Assembly: GCA_045866275.1 (NCBI GenBank) | Contig: BAAFRX010000002.1 | Coordinates: 100,909-164,908, forward strand | Origin: Sideroxyarcus sp045866275 | Lineage (GTDB): Bacteria > Pseudomonadota > Gammaproteobacteria > Burkholderiales > Gallionellaceae | Length of the DNA: 64,000 nt | Reading direction: 5' to 3' | Shown here: positions 55,252 to 63,174 of the stretch, piece by piece | Position numbering within the stretch: position 1 is the first letter of the stretch | Layout of the letters: the number at the start of each line of letters is the position of its first letter | Program-made: the position numbers and the translations under genes | The notes under the pieces: model-generated | The model's database searches: none | Told to the model about the DNA's origin: nothing | Seen by the model: the letters and a program-made list of their open reading frames with translations, nothing else

Positions 55252-56013
55252 TCAGGGCAACTCATAGCCAAACCCGCGCATCACCTTCCTGGCCTTTTCG
55301 CTTTTCAGGAAAGCGAGGAAGGCCTGCGCCGCCGCCTGATCCTGTGCGCCGTTCAGCAGCACCGCGCTCTGCCGGAGGGGCGTGTGCATCTCGGGCGGCA
55401 CCAGCCACCACGACCCCACGCTCACCTTGCCGTTCTTCATCACCTGCGAAAGGGCGATGAAGGCCAGATCGGCCTTTTCCGTCGCGGCCATCCGATATGT
55501 CTGCAGCACGTCATCGCTCCTGTCCAGCTTGCGCTGCATCGCGTTCCACATGGTCAGTTTGGTCATGGTCTCTTTCGCGGCCATCCCATACGGCGAATAA
55601 AGCGGATTGGCGATCGCCAGCTTGCTGAAATTCCCCCGGTTGAGCACCGTGTCATCCGCAAAACCGGGCTGCGCACTCCACAGCACCAGCCTGCCGATGG
55701 CATAGACGAAACGCGAACCGGTTATCGCCAACCCCTCCTGCAGCAACCGCTTCGGCATCTCCTCGTCAGCCGAGAGGAATACATCGAACGCCGCCCCTTT
55801 CCTGATCTGCGCGTACAGCTTGCCACTGGCGCCCAGACTCGTCACGACCGTGTATCCGCTTTCTTGCTGGAACAACGCCGCAAGCGTCTTCATCGGCGCA
55901 GCAAAATCTGCAGCGGCCGCCACGCGAATTTCTGCGGCGCTGAGCGGCCCATTCAGGCCGCCAAGCAGCGCCAGCACAGCGACAATCCGGCCGAACGATT
56001 TTGAGTGATGCAT
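55252..56013 (-). CDS. modA: Molybdate-binding periplasmic protein, first of two paralogues
   Basis: A second ModA-type protein of 253 residues with its own signal peptide (about 1-23). Mature segments EIRVAAAADFAAPMKTL and SLGASGKLYAQIRKGAAFDVFLSADEEMP align with the neighbour, but overall the two differ widely. The ATG at 56013 has GGAG 6 bp upstream. It heads the operon; the stop lies 15 bp before the next gene. The pair may have different oxyanion preferences, or one may be a sensor; sequence alone does not tell. Confidence 0.9.
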   Translation of the reverse strand: MHHSKSFGRIVAVLALLGGLNGPLSAAEIRVAAAADFAAPMKTLAALFQQESGYTVVTSLGASGKLYAQIRKGAAFDVFLSADEEMPKRLLQEGLAITGSRFVYAIGRLVLWSAQPGFADDTVLNRGNFSKLAIANPLYSPYGMAAKETMTKLTMWNAMQRKLDRSDDVLQTYRMAATEKADLAFIALSQVMKNGKVSVGSWWLVPPEMHTPLRQSAVLLNGAQDQAAAQAFLAFLKSEKARKVMRGFGYELP

Positions 56014-56323
56014 GATTGCTCCAGCACAGGAATCGGACGCAATGATACCAAGTCGCTGGGGCGGGCTGCTTTTGTTCTTGGATTCAAGATGAGATTCTTG
56101 AGCGTCACGGAAACACAACGAATCGTACTGGCCACCCGCGACCTGCCGCCTTGGGCGGTGTCGGCGATGGACGATTTCGCCCTGCGCACGCCAAACCCCG
56201 GGTTTGAGCGCTGGTTGCAGTGGTATGATTTACACCGAAATCGCCGGGGGAGAATATCTCCGTCAGGTCGGGTTTTCAGAATGGTGTGGTGCGGTGTTCA
56301 TGCCGGTTCATTAGGAGTAACTC
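56014..56323. other. Intergenic region between modA and the PP0621-type gene
   Basis: No recognised gene is present. An open frame on the plus strand from 56089 to 56415 resembles nothing I know and would overlap the next gene out of frame. An extended -10 (TGGTATGAT, 56221-56229) about 95 bp before the PP0621-type ATG is a plausible promoter. I found no clear ModE site or molybdenum-cofactor riboswitch. Confidence 0.5.
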
Positions 56324-56542
56324 ATGGCTCGTTTGATCTTTTTGGTGCTTGCCGTCGCGCTGGTATATTGGCTGTTGCGCAACTTTCGCAAGCCATCGCC
56401 GCCGCGCGATGTTGAGGTGGCGGGCGAGAATATCGTGAGTTGCGAACGTTGCGGCCTGAACCTCCCGAGGAGCGAAGCCGTCGCGGACGGCGAGCGTTAT
56501 TATTGCAGCGAAGCGCACCGGCGCGAGGCGCGGCCAGAATAA
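56324..56542 (+). CDS. PP0621-family small membrane protein with zinc-ribbon-like motif
   Basis: The 72-residue protein has one N-terminal membrane helix (LIFLVLAVALVYWLL) and a small cysteine cluster (CERCGLNLPRSEAV...YYCSEAHR) able to bind zinc. Proteins of this type sit next to pilS-pilR and ampD in many Betaproteobacteria; the function is unknown. The ATG has AGGAGT 6 bp upstream. Confidence 0.82.
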   Translation: MARLIFLVLAVALVYWLLRNFRKPSPPRDVEVAGENIVSCERCGLNLPRSEAVADGERYYCSEAHRREARPE

Positions 56543-56601
56543 CGCGCATGCGGGGCGACGTGATTTCAGGCGCATCCTATTTTTCGGCGTGGCGATCGTC
56601 C

Positions 56602-58185
56602 ATGTCGCTTAACCCGGAAAGACTCTGGCACTCTCTGGCGCTGTTCAATCTTTATCGCCTGGTGCTGGGCGGTGTGCTGATGCTCATGTCGGACCTGTTC
56701 GGTGCGGCGCTGTCGCTGACCGCGCGCGAGCAGGCCTCTTTCTTCTGGGTCAGCGCCGGTTACACCGTGCTGGTGCTGCTCTCGGTTCTCGCCGTGGTGT
56801 TGCGCAGGCCGCCGTCGGGATGGCAACTGGCCTTCCAGGTATGCACCGACATCGTGTGCATCAGTCTGCTCACCTACTTCAGCGGGGGAGTGCAAAGCAA
56901 TCTTTCCATGTTGCTGCTGGTGTCACTGGCATTTGCCGGGCTGATCAGCCACGGCCGCATCACCCTGCTGTACGCGGCTCTGGCCAGTATCGCCTTGTTG
57001 CTGGAGCATGCTTATGCGGTGCTGAAACTGGATGCGCCGGCCGCGCAATTTTTCCAGGTGGGGATTCTGTGCATTTCTTATTTCGCCTTGGCCTGGCTGG
57101 CGCATGGTCTGTCCCGCTATGCCCTGGCGAGTGAAAAACTGGCGACATCGCGGGGGGCGGATCTGGCCAGCATGGCCGAGGCCAACCGCCTGATGATTCA
57201 GGATATGCCGGACGGCATGCTGGTGGTGGACGAGCGCGGGCGGGTGCGACAATCCAACCCCGGCGCCAGCCGCCTGCTGGGATTTGCTTTTACGCCCGGC
57301 GAGGAGGTCGGTTTGGGGGAGTGTTCTCCGCTGCTGGAGGCGCTGTATGCGGCTTGGCGCCAGAACCCGGAGCTGGGCAGTGAAATTCTGCATCTTCCCC
57401 GCACCAACAACCCGGTGCGCGTGCGTTTCCTGCGCATCGGCGGGGAGGCGTTATGGGGCGCGGTGATCGTGCTGGAAGACGTGCAACGGGTGCAGGAGCA
57501 GGCGCGGCAGGTGAAGCTGGCGGCGCTGGGGCGGCTGACGGCCAACATCGCGCACGAGGTGCGCAACCCGCTGTCTTCGATCAGCTACGCGGCCGAATTG
57601 ATGCAGGAGGAAGCACGTGAGCCGGCGCAGGCGCGCCTGCTGCAGCTGATCCGGGAGAATACGTTGCGCCTGGACCGCATCGTGCAGGATGTGATGCAAC
57701 TCAACCGGCGCGACCGTTCCCGGCTTGAGATACTCGATCTGGGAAGGCTGTTGCCGGAATTTGTCGAGGCCTTGTGCCTGACCGAGCAAGTGGAACGGGA
57801 GGGGATTGCGTTGCAATTGCCGCAGGTCTGCAAGGTTTGTTTTGATCGGGGGCACTTCGAACAGGTGCTGTGGAATCTGTGCCGCAATGCATTGCGTTAT
57901 AGCCGGGGTCAAGCGGGCAGTGTACAGGTCCGTGCCAGTCGTGCGCCGGGCGGGAGCAGGGTGCTGGAGGTCGAGGATGATGGCCCGGGGGTGGCGGCGG
58001 ATGCGCTGCCGAAGTTGTTCGAGCCGTTCTATACGACCGACAGCCGGGGCACCGGATTGGGCTTGTACATCGCGCGCGAACTGTGCGAGGCGAATGGTGC
58101 ACGTATCGAATACCGGCATGGCGAGGGGGGCGGGGCCTGTTTCCGCATCACCCTGGCCGCGCCGGCCAAAGAACAGGGAGATTAG
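56602..58185 (+). CDS. pilS: PilS-like sensor histidine kinase
   Basis: This membrane kinase is the partner of the sigma-54 regulator that follows. From ATG 56602 (MSLNPERLWHSLALFNLYRL, typical of PilS) it has 527 residues; ATG 56548 would add 18. There are six N-terminal helices (about 15-170), a PAS domain (about 195-295), and a HisKA domain with the phosphoacceptor His318 (ANIAHEVRNPLSS). The HATPase domain has N (NLCRNALRYS), G1 (VEDDGPGV) and G2 (GTGLGLYIARELCE) boxes. No pilin gene is nearby, so the signal is unknown. Confidence 0.9.
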   Translation: MSLNPERLWHSLALFNLYRLVLGGVLMLMSDLFGAALSLTAREQASFFWVSAGYTVLVLLSVLAVVLRRPPSGWQLAFQVCTDIVCISLLTYFSGGVQSNLSMLLLVSLAFAGLISHGRITLLYAALASIALLLEHAYAVLKLDAPAAQFFQVGILCISYFALAWLAHGLSRYALASEKLATSRGADLASMAEANRLMIQDMPDGMLVVDERGRVRQSNPGASRLLGFAFTPGEEVGLGECSPLLEALYAAWRQNPELGSEILHLPRTNNPVRVRFLRIGGEALWGAVIVLEDVQRVQEQARQVKLAALGRLTANIAHEVRNPLSSISYAAELMQEEAREPAQARLLQLIRENTLRLDRIVQDVMQLNRRDRSRLEILDLGRLLPEFVEALCLTEQVEREGIALQLPQVCKVCFDRGHFEQVLWNLCRNALRYSRGQAGSVQVRASRAPGGSRVLEVEDDGPGVAADALPKLFEPFYTTDSRGTGLGLYIARELCEANGARIEYRHGEGGGACFRITLAAPAKEQGD

Positions 58186-58186
58186 C

Positions 58187-59539
58187 GTGGGAGCGGCGAT
58201 ACAGCAGGTATTGATCGTGGATGACGAGCCGGACATCCTGGAGTTGCTGGAGCTGGCCTTGTTGCGCATGGGCTTGCAGGTAGTGCGGTCCGATAGCGTC
58301 GCCGGCGCGGTGCGCCAACTGGATGCACAGAAATTTTCTCTCTGTCTGACCGACATGCGCATGCAGGACGGGAGCGGGCTGGATATTGTGCGGCATATCA
58401 CGGAACAGAACCTGGATGTGCCGGTCGCGGTGATCACGGCACACGGCAATCTGGAGAACGCAGTGGCGGCACTCAAGGCCGGCGCCTTCGATTATCTGTC
58501 CAAGCCGGTGTCGCTGGAGCAGTTGCGCGCCCTGATCAATTCCGCCCTGCGTTTGCCGGTCTGCCGCAGTCGCAGCGATGGCGCGGCGGGCGAATTGCTG
58601 GGTGATGCGCCGGCCATGCTGCAGGTGCGGGAGTTGATCGCGCGCGTGGCGCGCAGCCAGGCGCCGGTGCAAATCAGCGGCGAATCCGGCAGCGGCAAGG
58701 AATTGGCGGCGCGGTTGATCGTCGCGCACAGCGCGCGCTGTGCCCAGCCATTCGTTCCGGTCAACTGCGGCGCGATCCCGGAGCATCTGATGGAAAGCGA
58801 ATTCTTCGGCTATCGCAAGGGCGCCTTTACCGGGGCCGACAAGGACAAGGAAGGCTTGTTCCAGGCGGCGCATCAGGGCACGCTGTTTCTGGATGAAGTG
58901 GCCGAACTGCCGCTGCCGATGCAGGTGAAACTTCTGCGCGCCATCCAGGAGAAGAAAGTGCGCCGGGTCGGTGCGTCCGAGGAAGAGGCCGTCGATGTGC
59001 GCATCCTGAGCGCGACCCACCGCGACCTGGCCTTGTGCGTGCAGCAGGGGAAATTTCGCCAGGACCTGTATTACCGTCTTAACGTGATCCCCCTGCACAT
59101 GCCTGCCTTGCGCGAGGTCAGGGAAGATGTACCGCAACTCGCCCGCGCGCTGCTGGCGCGCATCGACGGCAGCGGCAAGCTCGTTTTTTCCGACGCGGCC
59201 TTGCAGGCGCTAGCCGGATATGACTTCCCCGGCAATGTGCGCGAACTGGAGAACATCATCGAGCGGGCGGTTGCGCTTGCGGATGGCGTCATTCAACCCG
59301 CGGACCTGCAGTTGAGGCCGCCGGCGATGATGGAGGAAGTGGCTGTGCCGCAGGGGGGGAAATATCCGTTGACCGATTACCTCGACCGGGTCGAACGCGA
59401 GGCGGTACTCGAGGCGCTGCGGCAGACGAATTTCAACCGGACCGCGGCGGCAAGGATACTCGGCGTGACCTTCAGGGCTCTGCGCTATCGCATGGAGCGG
59501 CTCGCCATCACCGAGCGGGATGTTTCGAATGAAACCTGA
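58187..59539 (+). CDS. pilR: PilR-like sigma-54-dependent response regulator
   Basis: The 450-residue NtrC-type activator has a receiver domain (acidic Asp12/13, phospho-Asp56 in LTDMRM, Lys106), an AAA+ domain with Walker A GESGSGKE (165-172) and the sigma-54-contacting GAFTGA (212-217), and a Fis-type helix-turn-helix (FNRTAAARILGVTFRALRYRM, near 420-445). I chose the GTG at 58187 (GGAG 6 bp upstream). It starts 1 bp after pilS and overlaps ampD. In relatives it drives pilA expression. Confidence 0.92.
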   Translation: MGAAIQQVLIVDDEPDILELLELALLRMGLQVVRSDSVAGAVRQLDAQKFSLCLTDMRMQDGSGLDIVRHITEQNLDVPVAVITAHGNLENAVAALKAGAFDYLSKPVSLEQLRALINSALRLPVCRSRSDGAAGELLGDAPAMLQVRELIARVARSQAPVQISGESGSGKELAARLIVAHSARCAQPFVPVNCGAIPEHLMESEFFGYRKGAFTGADKDKEGLFQAAHQGTLFLDEVAELPLPMQVKLLRAIQEKKVRRVGASEEEAVDVRILSATHRDLALCVQQGKFRQDLYYRLNVIPLHMPALREVREDVPQLARALLARIDGSGKLVFSDAALQALAGYDFPGNVRELENIIERAVALADGVIQPADLQLRPPAMMEEVAVPQGGKYPLTDYLDRVEREAVLEALRQTNFNRTAAARILGVTFRALRYRMERLAITERDVSNET

Positions 59540-60083
59540 TCGTTGCGGCTGGTTTAGCGGGGTGCGCCGCGTGCCTTCGCCCAATTTCGATATGCGGCCG
59601 CCGCGCACGCCCATTTCGCTCCTGGTCATTCACAGCATCAGTTTGCCGCCGGACGAATTCGGCGGCCCCGGGATCTGCCGTTTGTTCACCAACACCCTGG
59701 ATTGCCGCGCACATCCCTACTATGCCCAACTCGACGGCTTGCACGTGTCGGCGCATTTCCTGGTGCGGCGCGACGGCAGCATTCTGCAGTTTGTGGGCTG
59801 TGGCTACCGCGCCTGGCATGCCGGAGTGTCGCAATGGCGGGGGCGTCCGCGCTGCAACGATTATGCGATCGGGATCGAGCTGGAGGGCTCTGATCGCGTT
59901 CCCTTCGACTCGCGCCAGTATCAGGCACTGATCCGTCTGACGCGCCGTCTCCGGCGGCACTACCCCATCCGCGAAATTGTCGGGCACGCCGACATCGCGC
60001 CCGGACGCAAGACCGACCCCGGCCCCCAGTTTGATTGGGCGCGCTATCTGCATCCGGCAAAGCGTGGTGCAGGCACAGGATGA
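59529..60083 (+). CDS. ampD: 1,6-anhydro-N-acetylmuramyl-L-alanine amidase AmpD, C-terminal end altered
   Basis: AmpD is a cytoplasmic zinc amidase of cell-wall recycling. MKPDRCGWFSGVRRVPSPNFDMRPP is the usual start (ATG 59529; ATG 59520 is possible). Zinc ligands are expected at VIHSIS, HVSAHFLV and GHADIAPGRKTDPGP, all present. The frame runs into truncated IS1111 DNA at 60067, so the last residues (GAGTG) and the stop are IS-derived. The catalytic part is complete and the enzyme may still work. Confidence 0.9.
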   Translation: MKPDRCGWFSGVRRVPSPNFDMRPPRTPISLLVIHSISLPPDEFGGPGICRLFTNTLDCRAHPYYAQLDGLHVSAHFLVRRDGSILQFVGCGYRAWHAGVSQWRGRPRCNDYAIGIELEGSDRVPFDSRQYQALIRLTRRLRRHYPIREIVGHADIAPGRKTDPGPQFDWARYLHPAKRGAGTG

Positions 60084-60444
60084 TCTGTTGGTGTTCTTCC
60101 TTGACAGGGACGAACAACATGGCCGGACGTGTAACGGCTTCGCAGATGGCAGCGGCATCTGCTGCGTCGTTCTTGCCGCGCTTCCCTGTCATGCGATAGG
60201 GCGCGACGAACTTGGGGGCCATGAGTTTGACGGTGTGTCCGTACTGACGGAACTGCCGCGCCCAGTGATGCGCGCCGCTGCATGCTTCCATGCCAATCAG
60301 GCATGGCGGCAAGTTGGCAATCAGCGTCAGCAGGTCTGCGCGCGATACCTTGGGTTTGACCAATGCCGGCTTGCCGTTATCATCCACACCATGCACGGCA
60401 AACACGTTCTTGGCGAGATCGATTCCTACGGTGATAATGTTCAT
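60067..60444 (-). pseudogene. IS110-family transposase fragment
   Basis: From ATG 60444 the first about 126 residues of the transposase are encoded, including Asp9, Glu53, Asp93 and Asp96 of the RuvC-like DEDD site. After QIILCLH the frame runs into ampD antisense sequence. The C-terminal serine domain is missing, so it cannot be active. Confidence 0.88.
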
Positions 60445-60553
60445 GACTTCCCCTTTCGTGGTGTTGATGAAATGACAGAGATTCCATCTTGGCACTCGTT
60501 GCCGTCTGCGGATACTTCTCCGCTACCTCGGGACGGGGAAGTCCCTTCCATTC
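60067..60553 (-). mobile_element. Truncated IS1111-type (IS110 family) element, 5' part only
   Basis: About 487 bp match the complete copy (62156-62643) with roughly seven differences. It contains the left end and the first third of the transposase. The break at 60067 abuts ampD, and its outer end abuts an attC R' box (CATTCGTTAGGGC, 60549-60561). The rest of the element and whatever lay beyond were deleted. Confidence 0.85.
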
Positions 60554-60561
60554 GTTAGGGC
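60554..60561 (+). other. attC R' core: left end of gene cassette 1
   Basis: GTTAGGGC fits the integron core GTTRRRY. Its exact inverse, GCCCTAAC, lies at the end of the same cassette (61104-61111), as expected for the two ends of one circular cassette. Confidence 0.75.
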
Positions 60562-60601
60562 TTCTTCTTGACAATTCACCCGGCGTACATACAATGTATT
60601 T

Positions 60602-60889
60602 ATGATTAAATTCGAGTGGGATACAGCTAAGGCGACCTCAAACAAGAAGAAGCACGGCATTTCGTTTGAGGAGGCTCAATCTGTCTTCTACGACGAGTTC
60701 GCTGTGCAATTCTTTGATGAAGAGAGCTCCGTGTCAGAAGACAGATTTCTGATGCTTGGTTTCAGTGATGAAGCTCGCCTTCTGATTGTCTGCCATTGCG
60801 AACGTGATCAAGGCAACATCATTCGGATCATCTCGGCAAGAAAAGCCACGAAAAATGAGAGTAACTATTACCAAGGAACCAGACCATGA
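60602..60889 (+). CDS. brnT: BrnT-family ribonuclease toxin
   Basis: BrnT is a small RNase toxin of type II toxin-antitoxin systems. The 95-residue protein has the family pattern FEWDTAKATSNKKKHGISFEEAQSVFYDE, EDRFLMLGFS, and IIRIISARKATKNESNYY. It is the first gene of a two-gene cassette and overlaps brnA by 4 bp. G+C is lower than in the flanking chromosome, consistent with a mobile cassette. Confidence 0.92.
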   Translation: MIKFEWDTAKATSNKKKHGISFEEAQSVFYDEFAVQFFDEESSVSEDRFLMLGFSDEARLLIVCHCERDQGNIIRIISARKATKNESNYYQGTRP

Positions 60890-61110
60890 AAACTGAATAC
60901 GATCTGTCAAAAATGAAATCCCGCAAAAATCCTTATGCGGCCAAGCTCAAAAAATCTGTCACGATGCGGTTGAGCGAAGACGTTATTGGCTATTTCAAAC
61001 AAATGGCTGATGAAAAAGGTGTCCCGTATCAGAGCCTGATAAATCTTTATCTGCGAGACTGTGTATCAAGCCATAGAAAAATTGATATTTCTTGGCAAAC
61101 AACGCCCTAA
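60886..61110 (+). CDS. brnA: BrnA-family antitoxin
   Basis: The 74-residue antitoxin has a ribbon-helix-helix DNA-binding part (SVTMRLSEDVIGYFKQMADEKGVPYQSLINLYLRDCV) that neutralises BrnT and represses the operon in known systems. Its stop codon TAA (61108-61110) lies inside the R'' box of the cassette's attC, a typical cassette layout. Confidence 0.9.
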   Translation: MKTEYDLSKMKSRKNPYAAKLKKSVTMRLSEDVIGYFKQMADEKGVPYQSLINLYLRDCVSSHRKIDISWQTTP

Positions 61111-61159
61111 CCCTACACTCAAGCGGGACTGCGCAAAAGCGCGCAGCCCCTTAGCTCCA
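61104..61159 (+). other. attC site of cassette 1, left part, split by the IS
   Basis: R'' GCCCTAAC is followed by a hairpin body (CAAGCGGGACTG / CAGCCCCTTA with an unpaired A) almost identical to the attC at 63095. The site breaks off after CTTAGCTCCA, where the IS1111 element begins. The R' half reappears at 62639-62650 beyond the IS. Confidence 0.85.
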
Positions 61160-61254
61160 CTACAAGGGCTTCCCCAAACTCTCAACCGGTTTTGATTTTC
61201 TAATTCATTGTCACTCTCCATTCCGTTTCATATCGCGCTGCTTGCATCGTGCGA

Positions 61255-61490
61255 GAAGGTGAAGGACTGCTAAACTACAAACGGTCATGTTGAGCCTTAG
61301 GCTCGGACCCTGATGTAAGACGCGCGCCGGGGCCTCATTCGTTAGTCGGGTTCTACTGCTCCCCATGAAGCTAACCAGGCTCTCCCGGCGCGGGTCCAAC
61401 CCGCTTCACATCAACGCTGCAGTGCATCGGTGATTCCTTGCCGCAATCCTGCGGCGCATCTATTCCTTTCAAACTTTCTTTCTCTGGTAG
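61255..61490 (-). ncRNA. Candidate bridge/seeker RNA of the IS1111 element
   Basis: In the IS1111 group a non-coding RNA from the region after the transposase guides insertion. Here the minus strand shows an outer stem GATGTGAAG/CTTACATC, a 9-bp stem CGCGCCGGG/CCCGGCGCG, and an inner GGG/CCC hairpin. Between them is an internal loop whose 5' side is TTAGCTTCAT (61374-61365) and 3' side CTAACGAATG (61345-61336). The first matches the left attC flank (TTAGCTCCA), the second is the exact complement of the right flank (CATTCGTTAG). A further hairpin GAGCC-TAA-GGCTC follows. Limits are approximate. Confidence 0.75.
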
Positions 61491-61508
61491 ACGGTTTGGG
61501 GGTTTGAT

Positions 61509-62534
61509 TCAGTTATTGCACTGCGCCAATTTGAATTCCTCGCCGTACTTCAGCACCGCCCACGCCAATCGCGCATTCTTCGCCGCGATGGCAATCACTG
61601 CGCGCCAGTAGCCGCGTCGTTCCTGTAATGATCTTGCCCAGCGACTGAAGCGATCTTGTTTATCGCCAAGGCTGTTGAGCACCGCGCGTGCACCCATGAC
61701 GAGCAGGCTTCTGAGGTGGTTGTCTCCGGCTTTGGTGATGCGTCCCAGCCTTGCTTTGCCGCCACTGCTGTATTGACCCGGTACGAGGCCGATCCATGCG
61801 GCGACCTGACGGCCGTTCTTGAAGTCATGTCCGCCGCCCATGCTGGCGACTAATGCGCTGGCGGTGGTGGGGCCGATGCCGGGGAGTTGCATCAATCGTT
61901 TGCTTCGTTCGTCGTCGCGCGCGGCCTGGGCGATGGCGCGGTCGTATTCGGCGATGCGTTCATCCAGCCGGTCGGCATGGGTGAGCAGATCGGCCACGCA
62001 GCGGTTGGCGTAACCCGGCAGGTCTTCCAGATGCGCGCCGATCTCGCGGCGCAGGCTGGTGACTTTCTGGGGCAGAACGATGCCGAATTCGGCGATGAGG
62101 CCGCGCAGGCGGTTGTAGGCTGCGGTGCGTTCTTCGATGAATCCTTGCCGGGTGCGGTGCAGGCACAGGATGATCTGTTGGTGTTCTTCCTTGACAGGAA
62201 CGAACAACATGGCCGGACGTGTAACGGCTTCGCAGATGGCAGCGGCATCTGCTGCGTCGTTCTTGCCGCGCTTCCCTGTCATGCGATAGGGCGCGACGAA
62301 CTTGGGGGCCACGAGTTTGACGGTGTGTCCGTGCTGACGGAACTGCCGCGCCCAGTGATGCGCGCCGCTGCATGCTTCCATGCCGATCAGGCATGGCGGC
62401 AAGTTGGCAATCAGCGTCAGCAGGTCTGCGCGCGATACCTTGGGTTTGACCAATGCTGGCTTGCCGTTATCATCCACACCATGCACGGCAAACACGTTCT
62501 TGGCGAGATCGATTCCTACGGTGATAATGTTCAT
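61509..62534 (-). CDS. IS110-family (IS1111 group) transposase/recombinase
   Basis: The 341-residue recombinase has an N-terminal RuvC-like domain with Asp9 (GIDLAKN), Glu53 (GMEACSG), Asp93 and Asp96 (KNDAADAAAI), a helix-hairpin-helix-like GIGPTTASAL and the C-terminal domain with GLVPGQYSSGGK (catalytic Ser about 256/257). I chose ATG 62534 (MNIITVGIDL); a longer frame to 62585 does not fit. All catalytic residues are intact, so the element may be active. It depends on the RNA encoded just downstream. Confidence 0.95.
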   Translation of the reverse strand: MNIITVGIDLAKNVFAVHGVDDNGKPALVKPKVSRADLLTLIANLPPCLIGMEACSGAHHWARQFRQHGHTVKLVAPKFVAPYRMTGKRGKNDAADAAAICEAVTRPAMLFVPVKEEHQQIILCLHRTRQGFIEERTAAYNRLRGLIAEFGIVLPQKVTSLRREIGAHLEDLPGYANRCVADLLTHADRLDERIAEYDRAIAQAARDDERSKRLMQLPGIGPTTASALVASMGGGHDFKNGRQVAAWIGLVPGQYSSGGKARLGRITKAGDNHLRSLLVMGARAVLNSLGDKQDRFSRWARSLQERRGYWRAVIAIAAKNARLAWAVLKYGEEFKLAQCNN

Positions 62535-62638
62535 GACTTCCCCTTTCGTGGTGTTGATGAAATGACAGAGATTCCATCTTGGCATTCGTTGCCGTCTGCG
62601 GATACTTCTCCGCTACCTCGGGACGGGGAAGTCCCTTT

Positions 62639-62650
62639 CATTCGTTGGGC
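62639..62650 (+). other. Right half of split attC / left end of cassette 2 (R' core)
   Basis: CATTC-GTTGGGC: GTTGGGC (62644-62650) is the R' core at which cassette 2 begins. Its inverse, GCCCAAC, lies at 63095-63101 at the end of the same cassette. Confidence 0.75.
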
Positions 62651-62658
62651 GTCACCAT

Positions 62659-63093
62659 ATGTCCGCTGCTGAATCTGGATCGACATTAATTGCATGGTGG
62701 GGCGCAGGTCTCTCCACTCTGCTTGCAATCGTCAAGCTTCTTGAGCTCTGGCGAGACCGCTTTCGAGTTGAGGTTAGCCACAACTTCACTGGAAGTGAAA
62801 GCATTGGCAATGAAGTTCTTATCCGCAACATCTCAAATCGCCCACTTATCCTCACGCACTGGGAGCTTCTCTATTGTTCCGGTCGTTGGCCGCAAAGAAC
62901 TTTCGAGCCCCTTGAAAGCGCTGACTTTGATTCCGGTGACCGCCGATTAGAGCCTTATGCCACACACACGCTACATTTCGCAGACGCAAACTATTTTTCT
63001 TGGGGTCACAAGGCGTTAAACGGGCGGAGAATTTTTATTCTGTTGCATATCGCTGGTCGAAAGCCAATTCTCAAGCTGGTGTACGCACCATGA
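62659..63093 (+). CDS. Gene-cassette protein of unknown function, membrane-anchored
   Basis: I do not recognise this 144-residue protein. It has one N-terminal hydrophobic helix (TLIAWWGAGLSTLLAIVKLL, about 9-28), then a soluble beta-rich part (VSHNFTGSESIGNEVLIRNISNRPLILTHWEL). The topology suggests a cytoplasmic- or periplasm-facing domain tied to the membrane. It begins 8 bp after the attC core with no ribosome site and ends 1 bp before R'' of the next attC, a standard single-gene cassette. Confidence 0.75.
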   Translation: MSAAESGSTLIAWWGAGLSTLLAIVKLLELWRDRFRVEVSHNFTGSESIGNEVLIRNISNRPLILTHWELLYCSGRWPQRTFEPLESADFDSGDRRLEPYATHTLHFADANYFSWGHKALNGRRIFILLHIAGRKPILKLVYAP

Positions 63094-63094
63094 C

Positions 63095-63155
63095 GCCCAA
63101 CCCTACAGTCAAGCGGGACTGTGCAAAAGCGCGCAGCCCCTTACTTTCGTTGGGC
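63095..63155 (+). other. attC site of cassette 2
   Basis: The intact 61-bp site runs from R'' GCCCAAC to R' GTTGGGC. The stem CAAGCGGGACTG / CAGCCCCTTAC carries one unpaired A, typical of the strand-selective attC hairpin, and the loop holds GCAAAAGCGC. It is the best template for the other attC sites here. Confidence 0.88.
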
Positions 63156-63174
63156 ATTAAAGGAAATACGACAT

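Larger units (their letters stand above)
61158..62640 (-). mobile_element. Complete IS1111-type element (IS110 family) inserted in an attC site
   Basis: The element is about 1.48 kb. Subterminal inverted repeats AAGGGCTTCCCC (61164-61175) and GGGGAAGTCCCTT (62625-62637) lie 6 and 3 bp from the ends, as in the IS1111 group. The insertion separates CTTAGCTC-CA from CA-TTCGTTGGGC, so a CA core is present at both junctions. It holds one transposase gene and about 350 bp of structured non-coding DNA. Elements of this group are known to enter attC sites. Confidence 0.85.

Noticed and set aside
56089..56415. Possible small gene starting MRFLSVTETQRIVLATRDLP
   Set aside because: No ribosome site or known family, and it overlaps the PP0621-type gene out of frame. 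Kept only as part of the intergenic description.
59686..60495. Apparent 269-residue transposase
   Set aside because: Only the first 126 residues are transposase; the rest is antisense ampD. It is a truncated IS.
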